The position numbers and the translations under genes were made by a program. Below are positions 45,903-55,500 of a DNA stretch of 64,000 nt, one piece after another. The DNA is taken from the NCBI RefSeq assembly GCF_022394535.1, contig NZ_CP089414.1:310001-374000 (forward strand), given 5' to 3'. This stretch comes from Dyella terrae (GTDB lineage: Bacteria; Pseudomonadota; Gammaproteobacteria; Xanthomonadales; Rhodanobacteraceae). How positions within the stretch are numbered: position 1 is the stretch's first letter; every line of letters begins with the position of its first letter. Below the pieces are notes generated by a model. The model searched no databases. It saw nothing but the letters and a program-made list of their open reading frames with translations, and had not been told where the DNA came from.

Positions 45903-46127
45903 TCATTGCCAGCTAATCACCTTGTCTCGAATGGCATTCTCGACCAGCCTCTTGCAGACATCCATTACTGAATCGGTGCTTAGCGCATAGGAGTTGAGGG
46001 GGCTCGTAAATCGATGGCGTGACCCGCCATCGCAGGTAACCTCAGCGCTAAAGCTCCTATCCGCCACCACAAGTACGTAGTAGAAGCGGTGGCCCGCATG
46101 CACGAACGCATGGCCGGTCGTTGCCAT
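45903..46127 (-). CDS. Small hypothetical protein
   Basis: 74 residues from the ATG at 46127, preceded by GGGAG. Blocks: HAFVHAGHRFYYVLVVADRS, FSAEVTCDGGSRHRFTSPL, then a terminal helix DSVMDVCKRLVENAIRDKVI. The strand-rich front and single C-terminal helix resemble the build of the A-D family, but the sequence pattern is not shared. No signal peptide or known motif. Upstream of it is the related-length gene at 46189-46428 on the same strand. Confidence 0.65.
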   Translation of the reverse strand: MATTGHAFVHAGHRFYYVLVVADRSFSAEVTCDGGSRHRFTSPLNSYALSTDSVMDVCKRLVENAIRDKVISWQ

Positions 46128-46188
46128 GGCAGAACTCCCAGTCAAAGGCAGATCCAGCATAGTTCAGAAGAAGGGAGGCAGCGTGATG

Positions 46189-46428
46189 TCAGTTCTGCAT
46201 GGCTAGCGCTCTGCGCCGCCCTTCCATCTTGGCATCCCGGTCAGCATCGCGCTCGTCGGGGAAGGTCCCCGTGGTTCCCTCTTCCAGAGGAAAAACCTCG
46301 GCGTTCTTCTCCAGATCGGGACGGCGGTCATAAATGAACCACCGTCCATACCACTCATCACTATCCCGCGAAACGGGAAGCGTCACGGTGGACACCCACA
46401 GATGACCAACTGGTATGGGCAACGACAT
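46189..46428 (-). CDS. Small hypothetical protein, DSDEWYGRW family
   Basis: 79 residues from the ATG at 46428, with GGGGAG eight bases upstream. Blocks: LWVSTVTLPVSRDSDEWYGR, WFIYDRRPDLEKNAEVFPLE, and the charged end ERDADRDAKMEGRRRALAMQ. The relative at 37742-37981 is the same length, and a truncated relative is at 5710-5823. The family is scattered in this window on both strands. No function is known to me; soluble and probably cytoplasmic. Confidence 0.7.
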   Translation of the reverse strand: MSLPIPVGHLWVSTVTLPVSRDSDEWYGRWFIYDRRPDLEKNAEVFPLEEGTTGTFPDERDADRDAKMEGRRRALAMQN

Positions 46429-47034
46429 GCGTGAACTCCCCATCCTGATGAATGCGCACATGGTCATGTGCGAGCCACGATCACGCAAGTCATAGGCAAG
46501 CAGCTTCGGCACTCACGATGTCCTTGGCCATACCAAGGGCGCGGATTCCGGTCAGGCTGAACATTAATTCCGGTAAGCGCTGACCACCCTGCTGCTGATC
46601 ACTGATGCCGACGAGCGCTTGCGGCTATAGTCTGGGAAGGTCCGCTTCCGCCACACAGCGGACCTTCCTGGGCTACTAAGGTGAGGCCAAGCTAGGCGCC
46701 GTGGCCCGGCGCTTGCGAATTGATCCCTCGAGTACCGGCATCTGGCGAAGCGCGTCAGAAGCGTCGCGTTGACCATGCCGTTTCAGCGCATCCTATCGCT
46801 CGCCGCATTTGTCTTTTCGGCCATTTCACATCAGCTCACCGCCGTTGTGAGTAGCCAGCCTCTGGGGTGGCGCAGATACTCATCACACGCTCCGCATGCG
46901 ACCGTTGCCGTGTTGCCTGACGCTATGAAATGCTGTGGCGCAGCACGACAGGCTATGCCCAAACGAGGACTCACATGGACGATGAAGGACTGATCCGCGG
47001 TGAGGAGGTAAATCTGAAGCAGTCGGTCAATCTT
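46429..47034. other. No gene seen
   Basis: About 600 bases between the small-gene array and the attachment-like region. Open frames are short and overlap on both strands, with no motif or credible ribosome site. It is probably the eroded edge of an accessory element. Confidence 0.45.
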
Positions 47035-47058
47035 GGGTATAAATTTAGGTATAAATTT
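47035..47058. repeat. Direct repeats with a 12-base step (arm-type-like), left
   Basis: GGTATAAATTT occurs twice with one base between (47036-47046 and 47048-47058). A second array with the same 12-base step and a GGGTAT core lies at 47252-47271, on the other side of the inverted repeat at 47136-47165. Repeats of this kind are commonly found just before tyrosine integrase genes. Confidence 0.5.
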
Positions 47059-47135
47059 CCTTTTTCCTGTGTCTTTATGCAATAAAGACAATGGCATATA
47101 TAGATTTAATGGTCTCCCCTTGGCACCATATGTAC

Positions 47136-47165
47136 GTTTCAGGACGTCCCATACAGTCCAGAAAC
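47136..47165. repeat. Inverted repeat resembling a recombinase core site
   Basis: GTTTCAGGAC and GTCCAGAAAC (9 of 10 paired) flank a 10-base spacer. Short inverted arms around a spacer of this size are the build of tyrosine-recombinase crossover sites. It lies roughly midway between the two 12-base-step repeat arrays. The function is inferred from layout only. Confidence 0.4.
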
Positions 47166-47172
47166 AGTAAAG

Positions 47173-47198
47173 AAAACCGCTGCTTGGCGGGTTTTTTT
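47173..47198 (+). terminator. Intrinsic terminator
   Basis: AAAACCGC pairs with GCGG and TTTT (one bulged G) around a short loop, followed by seven T. No gene ends immediately upstream on the plus strand, so it may have belonged to a lost gene or RNA. Confidence 0.55.
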
Positions 47199-47251
47199 AT
47201 GGCTGATTGTCCAGGATCGTCCCATGTCGTCGCTTGAAAGCGCGCTCATTC

Positions 47252-47271
47252 TGGGGGTATATCTGGGGGTA
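47252..47271. repeat. Direct repeats with a 12-base step (arm-type-like), right
   Basis: TGGGGGTA occurs at 47252-47259 and 47264-47271. The same GGGGGTAT...GGGGGTA form is commonly seen immediately upstream of P4-type integrase genes. Here an internal integrase fragment follows directly. Confidence 0.5.
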
Positions 47272-47276
47272 CCCGA

Positions 47277-47342
47277 CTCAACGAAATGGGGTGGAACGCG
47301 GACGCCATCGAGCGTCAGCTGGCGCATGCCGAATCCAACAAG
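47277..47342 (+). pseudogene. Tyrosine integrase remnant
   Basis: The plus strand reads LNEMGWNADAIERQLAHAES then NK. This matches the well-known block late in the catalytic domain of P4-type (DUF4102) integrases, 'LNE-x-G-(Y/W)-x-x-D-x-I-E-x-QLAH', which precedes the last active-site residues. The N-terminal arms, most of the catalytic domain and the terminal tyrosine part are missing; the frame then runs into unrelated sequence. It marks a past integration or deletion. Confidence 0.75.
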
Positions 47343-47490
47343 TCCGCGAAGCCTAGGGGAGAACAGCAGCCCACGCCTAGAGGTTGTGGGCGTGGGACGT
47401 GCTTAATCGCAAAGTGTGATGAAGTGCCACGATGAAATTTCTCAACATCATAGCGGGCGCTTGCCCCTCACTTCGCCCAATAGAATATTT

Positions 47491-48270
47491 CTATACTGGG
47501 GACCAACTCCCACCATCACCAATAATGCGGCCCGCAGATGTTCCTTGGCCCGGTGGGCATGTTGGAATGGGAGTAGATTTCACGTAGCGGTCGAAGCTTG
47601 GCAACACTCTAGAGACCGCGCCGATCTGCTTCGTGATAAACGCGCATAAGCCAAGAAGTGAATGACCGCCAGAAGCCTGGAGGCTGCCGTCACTCGTTAC
47701 AAAGGCACCTCTTCTGATGGAAAGGGCGGCATCAATCAGGGGACTTTCGTGGCCCTGGTTTGCCTTAAGTAGCTTGCGTGCCAAATCATCAATATCACCG
47801 TATCCATCATATCCAACCACGACAAAGGGGATATCCTTGAGGTGCTTATTATCCTGCGTGGTGTCGTGTGTCTGGAGGTAGGCAATGTCACGCTTTAGCT
47901 GCTTGACTTGATTGGCTTTTGTGATCACTTCCCCCCATTGAGCTGCCAGGTTGGATTTCACTTCGATAACAGCCGCGACCGATTCCGCAAGGTAGAGACG
48001 CTGATCTCCCAACGCAAAGCTAGGCCCGAAGCCGAACTCGATGGCAATGTCGACCTGACCCGAATCGTTCCCATGTGAGTCAATGATCTGGCCGCTGCTC
48101 ATTCGCTGGTTGGCGGGAAAGAATTCAGACCAAAAATATCGAACGAAGTGTTCGCGCGCGGCGCCTTTGACTGCGTTGGCATCCAAACTTCCAGAGAAGT
48201 GAACAGCATTGAGCAACGCCTGTAGTCCAAGGAGCCGTTGCTGCAGCAGCATGTTGTGATTTTGTGCCAT
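47491..48270 (-). CDS. DUF6602-like protein (PD-(D/E)xK nuclease-type fold)
   Basis: About 259 residues from the ATG at 48270 (a purine-rich AAGAGAAAG precedes it; an upstream in-frame start overlaps the previous gene). The N-terminal part reads GAAREHFVRYFWSEFFPANQ, then SSGQIIDSHGNDSGQVDIAI and AAVIEVKSNL. D...E-x-K spacing after a G-Q-x-D strand is the signature of restriction-endonuclease-like folds, and the whole fits DUF6602. The C-terminal 50 residues are not conserved in any way I recognise. Such proteins occur in defence islands; here the partner genes are not evident. Confidence 0.75.
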   Translation of the reverse strand: MAQNHNMLLQQRLLGLQALLNAVHFSGSLDANAVKGAAREHFVRYFWSEFFPANQRMSSGQIIDSHGNDSGQVDIAIEFGFGPSFALGDQRLYLAESVAAVIEVKSNLAAQWGEVITKANQVKQLKRDIAYLQTHDTTQDNKHLKDIPFVVVGYDGYGDIDDLARKLLKANQGHESPLIDAALSIRRGAFVTSDGSLQASGGHSLLGLCAFITKQIGAVSRVLPSFDRYVKSTPIPTCPPGQGTSAGRIIGDGGSWSPV

Positions 48271-48280
48271 TGCTTTCTCT

Positions 48281-48523
48281 TCAATATTGAGTGATTCGCT
48301 TGCCGTAGAGCCACAATGGCTTGTGTGCTTCACAGGCCTGGCTGATGTCCGCCGTCTGGTCTTCCGGGATGATCGCGATTAAGCGCCCCTTGTCATCGCT
48401 GTATATTTTCGTGAAAGACAATCCTTCAATGTGGCTCATTCCTGCCGGCGGGCCACTTGCGGCCGACAGTGACGGCATAAGCAGAAGGCCAAGCAGTAGC
48501 GTTCCAGCGATCATGCGCTTCAT
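48281..48523 (-). CDS. Small secreted hypothetical protein
   Basis: 80 residues with a typical signal peptide (MKRMIAGTLLLGLLLMPSLS, cleavage near SAASG). The mature 58 residues include FTKIYSDDKGRLIAIIPEDQ and one cysteine (SQACEAHK). It lies 10 bases upstream of the DUF6602 gene on the same strand, so they may share a transcript. Function unknown. Confidence 0.7.
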   Translation of the reverse strand: MKRMIAGTLLLGLLLMPSLSAASGPPAGMSHIEGLSFTKIYSDDKGRLIAIIPEDQTADISQACEAHKPLWLYGKRITQY

Positions 48524-48722
48524 TGCTCACCACTATTGTCATTCTTGTGATGACCGCGGTTGATGATGATATCGCCACGAAGGGGGCCTAGTAGGCATAT
48601 CAAGGGTTTTGATTGGTCTCCCTGGCGATTGCCTTTAGGATTGCGTGAACGCCTCATTGGCGCCACTTGGCACAGTGTCTTCGAACAAAATGCCAGTTTC
48701 TTACACCGATGAATCAAAGAAT

Positions 48723-49265
48723 CTAGCCGTTACGAGCAGATCCGCCCTCGACGCGGGAGATCATCCAATGATCCATGGTGCAAAGGCCTTTGGGTGACTC
48801 ACCAACATCGGGGATCTCGATGGTGTAATGGATCTCAATCTTGATCCCGTACTTCTCTACCTGCATGACAAAGGCGTCCTCTCCTGAATAGCCTTTGTTA
48901 GTCACATAATAATAATAGCCCTCCCTGGCGGCAGAGAGATTGGAGGGCGTGCCTGGGTCCAGTATCAGCTCTCCGTTCTTTGGCGGCACCAAAACCCTGG
49001 TCTTGGCTTCGTTCAACGGATACTTATCGGTAGCGAATTCCTTGAGTGGTGAATCGCTTCTCCCTTGGTACTCCGACATATAAGCGCCCGCATCGTACGT
49101 GGGACGCACGGATGTGCCGGGCGTGTCTGTCCCTATAACGCGGAAATCAGCAACCTTGCATACCCCTGCCGCATACTGGCCGGCATGCGCATTCGGAACA
49201 CTCGTGGCCAGCACGAGTGCACAGGAAGCTAGGTCGGTAGTCCATTTGCGGCGGCGCAGCGGCAT
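48723..49265 (-). CDS. Secreted protein with a cadherin-like repeat-type tail
   Basis: 180 residues from the ATG at 49265, fixed by AAAGGAG eight bases upstream; a longer in-frame start exists but adds non-conserved sequence. Signal peptide: WTTDLASCALVLATSVPNAH then AG. The mature part has LVPPKNGELILDPGTPSNLS, then YYYYVTNKGYSGEDAFVMQV, which follow the 'P-x-x-G-x-L...Y-x-x-N-x-G-Y-x-G-x-D-x-F' pattern of the tandem cadherin-like repeats in the giant gene just upstream. It may therefore be a one-domain relative or partner. It lies 257 bases after that gene, on the same strand. Confidence 0.75.
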   Translation of the reverse strand: MPLRRRKWTTDLASCALVLATSVPNAHAGQYAAGVCKVADFRVIGTDTPGTSVRPTYDAGAYMSEYQGRSDSPLKEFATDKYPLNEAKTRVLVPPKNGELILDPGTPSNLSAAREGYYYYVTNKGYSGEDAFVMQVEKYGIKIEIHYTIEIPDVGESPKGLCTMDHWMISRVEGGSARNG

Positions 49266-49522
49266 TGCATGATTCTCCTTTGCATGTGAACCCGAATTCG
49301 CCGGCATGACCCTGCAAGTGATGGGTACATACCCGTACCGACGGATCTTGATGTATCGAAACATACTTCTGTTGGACGGAAGTCGAGCTAGGAAAAGCAA
49401 CAACGGTCGCATGATATTTCTTGCTTCATATACTTCAATCAAGTTCAATCTTGGAACGAGATTCACCAAACGCAACAGCGGCGCGATCAAGAGATCCTTG
49501 GTCGCGCCGCTGCCGCCCCATC

Positions 49523-52500
49523 TCACAACCTTACAATCAAACCGCTCTGCTTGCCCAAGTCAGCCACCCCAAGCAGCGGCTCGTCCAGCAGCGTGTTCCA
49601 CCATTCACTGCTCGCGACATCTGTTGCGCCGACATCGGCATGGCTGCCGCTCCAGTTCAGCTGTGGCAAGAGATGTTTTTCGTTGGCGTTCTCGTGCTGG
49701 CCTCGCTTGACGATGATGTAGCCACCATCCTGATCATCATTGTCATCGCTTGCTCCCGCTGAGACCAAGATGGTGCAACTGTTCCAGCCGTCTCCGCAGC
49801 CGTCATCATCGTCCCGGCGAACATCCAGCGTGACCACGGCGGTGGTGCTGTAGGTGCCATCCGTGACGGTATAGGTGAACGTATCAACGCCAGTGAAGTG
49901 GCGGTTTGGTGTGTAGATGTAGACGCCATTGTCCTTGCGGGTCAGCTGGCCGTGGCCCGGCGCATTGATACTGATTGCATGCGTCGCCTCGGTGCTTTCG
50001 TTCGGATCGTCCACCAAGCAACGCAGATCGATTCGGACGCTACCATCTTCGTCCACACGGAACTGGGCGTTCTGGGCCGTCGGCACCGGTACGACCTTGA
50101 TGTGGATCGTGGCGATGTTCGAGCTGGCTTCGCTGTCAGTGACGTAGTAGCTGAAACTGTCGTCGCCGTACCACTCGTCCTGCGGCACATAGGTAAAGCT
50201 GCCGTCGTCGTTTCGGTGCAGGCAGCCATGGCAGGGACCGTTGACGATATGTGCCGTGAGTGCCTGGCCATCCGGATCGCTGGTATCGGCCAGGATGTCG
50301 ATGCGCGAAGGCGTTTCCGAAGGCACGTTGACGTTGGCATTGTTGGCGACAGGCGGACGCTTCGGCGGCAGCACGGTGACGGTGACCGTCGCTGGTCTGG
50401 AATCGAGTTCGCCATCGCTTAGCACGTAGGTAAAGGTGTCGGTGCCGATGAAGCCGGCGTTTGCGACATAGATCCAGCGACCATCATCGTCCTGCTCCAG
50501 CTTGCCATGTTGCGGCTGGGTGGCGATCTTGGCGTACAGCCCGTCATCGCCGCAGTTGCCGTCATCATTGTCGGGCACCAGAGGAACGGTGACGCACTTG
50601 CCGGTGCGCACGCTGACGCCTTCATCCTTCGCCACGGGGCGCGGATCGACATCGATGTATACCGCCGCCATGTTCGAGTCGTACTGCGTGTCGTTGGAGA
50701 CGAAGACAAAGCTATCGTTACCGATGAATCCCGCATTCGGCGTGTAGTTGTACGTACCGTCCGTGTTCAGCGACAAGTTGCCGTGGCGCGGGCCACGCAC
50801 GATGCGCAAGGTCAGCGGGTCACCATCCGGATCCCAGGTGTCCTTCATGAGGTCGATCTGCTGCGACTCGTTTTCCGCCACGTAGAGTTGCTGCCCGCAC
50901 GCCTCTGGCGGGCGATTGCGCGGCTTGACGTCGATGGTGGCGGTGGCGGTGTCGGAGTTGGCCTGGCCATCACTAGCGACGAAACTGAAGCTGTCGCTGC
51001 CCACGTAGCACGGGTTCGGACGATAGGTATAGGTTCCGTCCGCATTGAGGATCAGGTCGCCGTGCTGTGGCGCGCTGACGATGCGGAAACTGAGCGTGGT
51101 GCCGGGCAGCGTCGTGGTGTCGTCCGACAGGCTCAGCGTGCGCGTCCAGTTGTTGTGCAGCCAGAAGCTGAAGTTGCTGACCGTCGGCGGTACCACGGCG
51201 ACATTCAGGCTGACCGTGGCGGCGTTGGAATCCAGCTGGCCGTCGTTTGCCACGTAGGTGAAGCTGTCGCTGCCGTAGTACAGGTTGGTCGGCTTGTAGC
51301 TGAACGTGCCATCTGCATTCTGCGTCACGGTGCCGTGCTGCGGGCCCGTGATGATGCGATAGCTCAGCGGGTCGCCGTCTACGTCGTTGGTCGAGGTGCG
51401 GAAATCAACGCCGACGCTACCGTCCTCAAGCAGGTTCAGCGACTGAGCCGCGGCGGTCGGTGCGTGGTTCACGTGCGCGACGGACAGGCTCACGGTGGAT
51501 ACGTTGGAGTCCAGCTGCCCATCGTTGGCGACGTAGGTAAAGCTGTCGTTGCCGTAGAACAGATAGCCCGGCGTATAGGTGAAGCTGCCGTCGGCGTTCC
51601 GGGTCAGGGTGCCATGTTGCGGGCCGTTGACGATGCGGAAAGTCAGTGGATCACCGTCGACATCGTTGGAGGATGTCGACAGGTTGACCTGGACGTTGCC
51701 ATCCTCAAGCAGGTTCAGCGACTCGCCGGTGGTGGTGGGCGCATGGTTCACGTGCGTGACGGACAGGCTCACGGTGGATACATTGGAGTCCAGCTGTCCA
51801 TCATTGGCGACGTAGCTGAAGCTGTCGCTACCGTAGAATAGGTAGCCCGGCGTATAGGTGAACGTGCCGTCGGCATTCTGGGTCAGCGTGCCATGCTGCG
51901 GACCGCTGACGATGCGGAAAGTCAGCGGATCGCCGTCGGCATCATTGGCAGATGTCGACAGGTTCACCTGGAGGTTGCCATCCTCGAGCAGGTTCAGCGT
52001 CTCGCCCGTCGTGGTCGGTGCATGGTTGACGTGAGCGATACTCAGGTTAATCGTTGCCGTATTGGACTGCGAGGCACCGTTGTCGAGCAGGTAGGTGAAG
52101 CTGTCATTGCCATAGAACGGATAACCCGGCGTATAGGTAAACGTACCGTCGGGGTTGAGGGTGACCGTGCCATGGGCAGGTCCCGTCACCAGCTTCGGCG
52201 TGGCACCGAAGACATCCGTATCGTTGGCGAGCACATTGCCGGATACCGTGCCATCCTCCAGCCCGCTGAACGAAGCATCGTTCGCATGCGGCACCGCGAA
52301 GGTAGCGACATCGCTGACCGTGACATGGCTTCCCGATGACTCGAAGCCAATCAGGTCGAAGGACAGGTTCACCGCCGTACCGGTGGGCACGTTGCGCAGG
52401 TCGAGGATGTACGTGCGGCTGCCATCGGCGTTATTGACGACTGTGATGCCTTGCGCCAGGTGTGAGCTGCCATCGCCCTGCAGGTTGAACAGGGCATCGG

Positions 52501-55500
52501 TCTGGCTCAGGTCGAGCGCACCGGCCAACGAAGCGCCGGTGGAGGCGTTGAGCAGAGCGACCTGGAACGCATCTTCAGGACGATCCCCAAGGTCTTGCAG
52601 CGCGACGTTGCTGAGCGTGAAGCGCAGGAAGCGATCGTTGCTGCCAAGTGTGAAGGCTTGACTAAGACGCGTCTGGCTGCTTGAGCCTTCGCTGAGTGTG
52701 GCGCCGTTCTGATCAATCTGCACTGGTCCTTGCATCGACCAGCCAACGCTGTTGCCAAAGCTCCCGTTGGTCAAAGAGGGGTTCGTGACCAGCAAATCCT
52801 GTGATTTAAGTCGCGCGCTGTTCAGATCCGGATCCGTCGCGCCTCCGTGGGTGCTAATGGCGTCGATTGTCGCGGGGGTACCCGTCGAAGGAAGGTCGCT
52901 TGAGGCCTCCGCAGTGCTGGTGACGACACCGCTACCGTTCAATTGAGCGACAAGCTTGGCCATAAGGGCGAGTTCTGACGGCGACGGAAGTCGGCGCTCG
53001 CCTAGCTGAAGTTCAGGCCCCATGAAGTCGCTGTTGTCGGAGCTGTGTTCGAAGCCCAGGGCGTGACCGTACTCGTGCAGAAGCACAGACAGTAAGTCCA
53101 TTTCACCAGATGCGGCTGTGCCTGGCTTGGCCATCCAGACGTCCGGATCAGAGGTGGGAAGGAAATAGGCCGAAGTATCCGCGAGGTTTTCATCAGTGAA
53201 CCAGCCATGGCCAGCAGCACTGGTATCCAGAGTAATGGTCGTCGCCGTTCCGTTCGTACTTTCCTGCCCAACTGCCGCCCCGCCAAGATCGCCAAACTGG
53301 ACTTGGGTGCTGGGCAGTGAAATCCCCGCCTCGACCAGCTTGATCGATGGTGGAGCAACAGTGTCAAGCGCCGCCTGGCCACTTACAGCACCATCGACAT
53401 CAGCCAACAAATGAGCGTCGTTGCCACCGATGGCTACCGGCGCCAGGCTCACGGTAAAGCCGAACTTCTGTTGATAACCAGCTGCTCCTTCTGCGGACAA
53501 GCCAAGCGATGCCATGACCGCACGAATGTCTTCAAATGGGTTGCCACCTGTAAGCTCGCTAGTGACATTCTGAGTGTAATTGTTCCAGCGATCAGGCCAT
53601 GCAGCGTCTCCTATCTTCTTGCTGATGTTGTTGAAATTGGCTTGGTCGGATTGTGGTGCAGGATTTGTCCACGTAAGGGCATCTGCCGACGCGTTGATGT
53701 TGTTTATCTGCCAGAACCAGCTACCTGCCAGTGCAGACAACATGCGCCCGTTCGCGGAATTTTCCGAGATCAACTCGGGATTTGCCAGCAAGGTTTGCGC
53801 CACGGTCTTGCCGCTGGCAGGAGTCACCAGGCTCGGGTAGTTCGCCTGAATATAATCAGCAAATTTAGCGTAGGTCGCCTCATGGGTAAGTTGGAGCACG
53901 CCTCGGCCTACCCATAGGTGGGCCGTATGTTGCGCGTACGTGCCGTCTCCCTGAAGACCGTTGCCAACATCTTCGGAGTAGATCCAGTCATAGAAGACGT
54001 TGTATCGCTCTTCTTGAACTGAGTTTCCATTGACCTGTTCCGTAATCTGACCTGTCCATTCCCCGGCCGTGGTCAGATAGATGTTGCCCTGGCCCGGAGC
54101 ATAGACCACCTTGTGGTGTTCTTTGCCGTCCGGGGTCGTCCAGAACTGGACCTGAAAGTCGTCCCAGGTGACGTTGTCGAGGTTGTGCGATTTGAGTTCG
54201 TTGCTTACGAAGTCTTTGACGTTCAAAAAGCGAGCTTTGATCTCAGCGATGATCTTGTCATGGGCGCTCAGATTGGATTCGTTGCCTGGCGTGTTCAGGT
54301 TGTACGTGGTACTTCCGTTGTTGTTGAACGGTTTGACGAACAGATTCAGAACGGTAAGGAGCTGGTAACGGGAGCTGACATCCTCCTTCATGGCCTGCAG
54401 GCCACCGGTTTCCACTTTGGCTTCAGCCAGGAATGCCGCGATCCGCTCAGGCGTGGTTATGTTGGCGGTCGTCGATGGCGTCGTTATGTTGGCCGCTGTC
54501 AATGCCGCTTGCAGCGGCGCAACCCACTGCGAATAGTCCACATTGGCCGACGAGCCCATGAGGCTTGCTAAGGAATCGCCGGTGAGCGCAGCTCCAACGG
54601 GCGTGGCCGTGCCTCCCGCCAGGATGTTGTTGCTGATCATCTCGTTGTTTTGGGTGCCACCACCAAACAGGGCCTGCTTGGCACCAGCGTTCTGCAGCTG
54701 GATCTGATTCCAGTATCCATCTAGCTGCGTGGCCGAGTAGACAGCCAGGAAATCATTAAAGGCCAGGTTCTGTTGATTCGCACCCTGTGAGTTGTTGGCC
54801 GGGGCTTGCGTGTTGTCGTTCGTGGGATCGGAGAGCAGGCCGGCCAGTTGGTTGGCATTGGCGAGACTCCATGTCTTGTTGTCATACGCACCCTGATTGG
54901 GGATGGAGCTACTGCCTGACGTCCCGGCAGTAGGCAGCAAGCCAAGGACAATGTCGCCGCCATCAACACCCGCCTGGTTGTTGGCACTCACATATTGGGT
55001 GTTGATGCCAAGGTTGAGACGGTTGCCAAGGTCATTGGTGCCGGAGAACAGCAGGGTGTCCTTGTACGTGCCGTCCGTCTTTTTGTTGTTCTGTTGACTG
55101 ACCAGCATCAGGTCGTGGACCCAGCTGGTGCCTTGCATCGAGACATTTTGGCCAGGCGGCACAGCCCAGCCGGTCAGTGCTGTGTTCGCGCCGATGGCGT
55201 AGGTCATCCAATGTGGGGCGTTATAGGCGTTGAGCCAACTCAGCCAGTCATTGTTGCTGTTCTGACCGACCGATATGGGAGTAGGTGGCACTGCCGGTGT
55301 GGCCGGGTGCTTCTTGCTTTTCGCGGTTGCCGGCCTGGATCCATTGTCATCTTTGGTTTTGCCGTCGACGATCTCGCCGAACTGGCGGAGATCGGCAGCC
55401 AGTTTTGAATCAAATGTGCCATTGACGGTAATTTCCCCAGCTCCGTTGATTGTGCTGGGATCGGCATTACCGTAGCCCAGGTAACGCAAACGCTGCTGTA

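Noticed and set aside
50507..51841. 444-codon plus frame opposite the cadherin-like repeats
   Set aside because: Its internal repetition (VHVRDGQAHGGYVGVQL) merely mirrors the repeats on the other strand.
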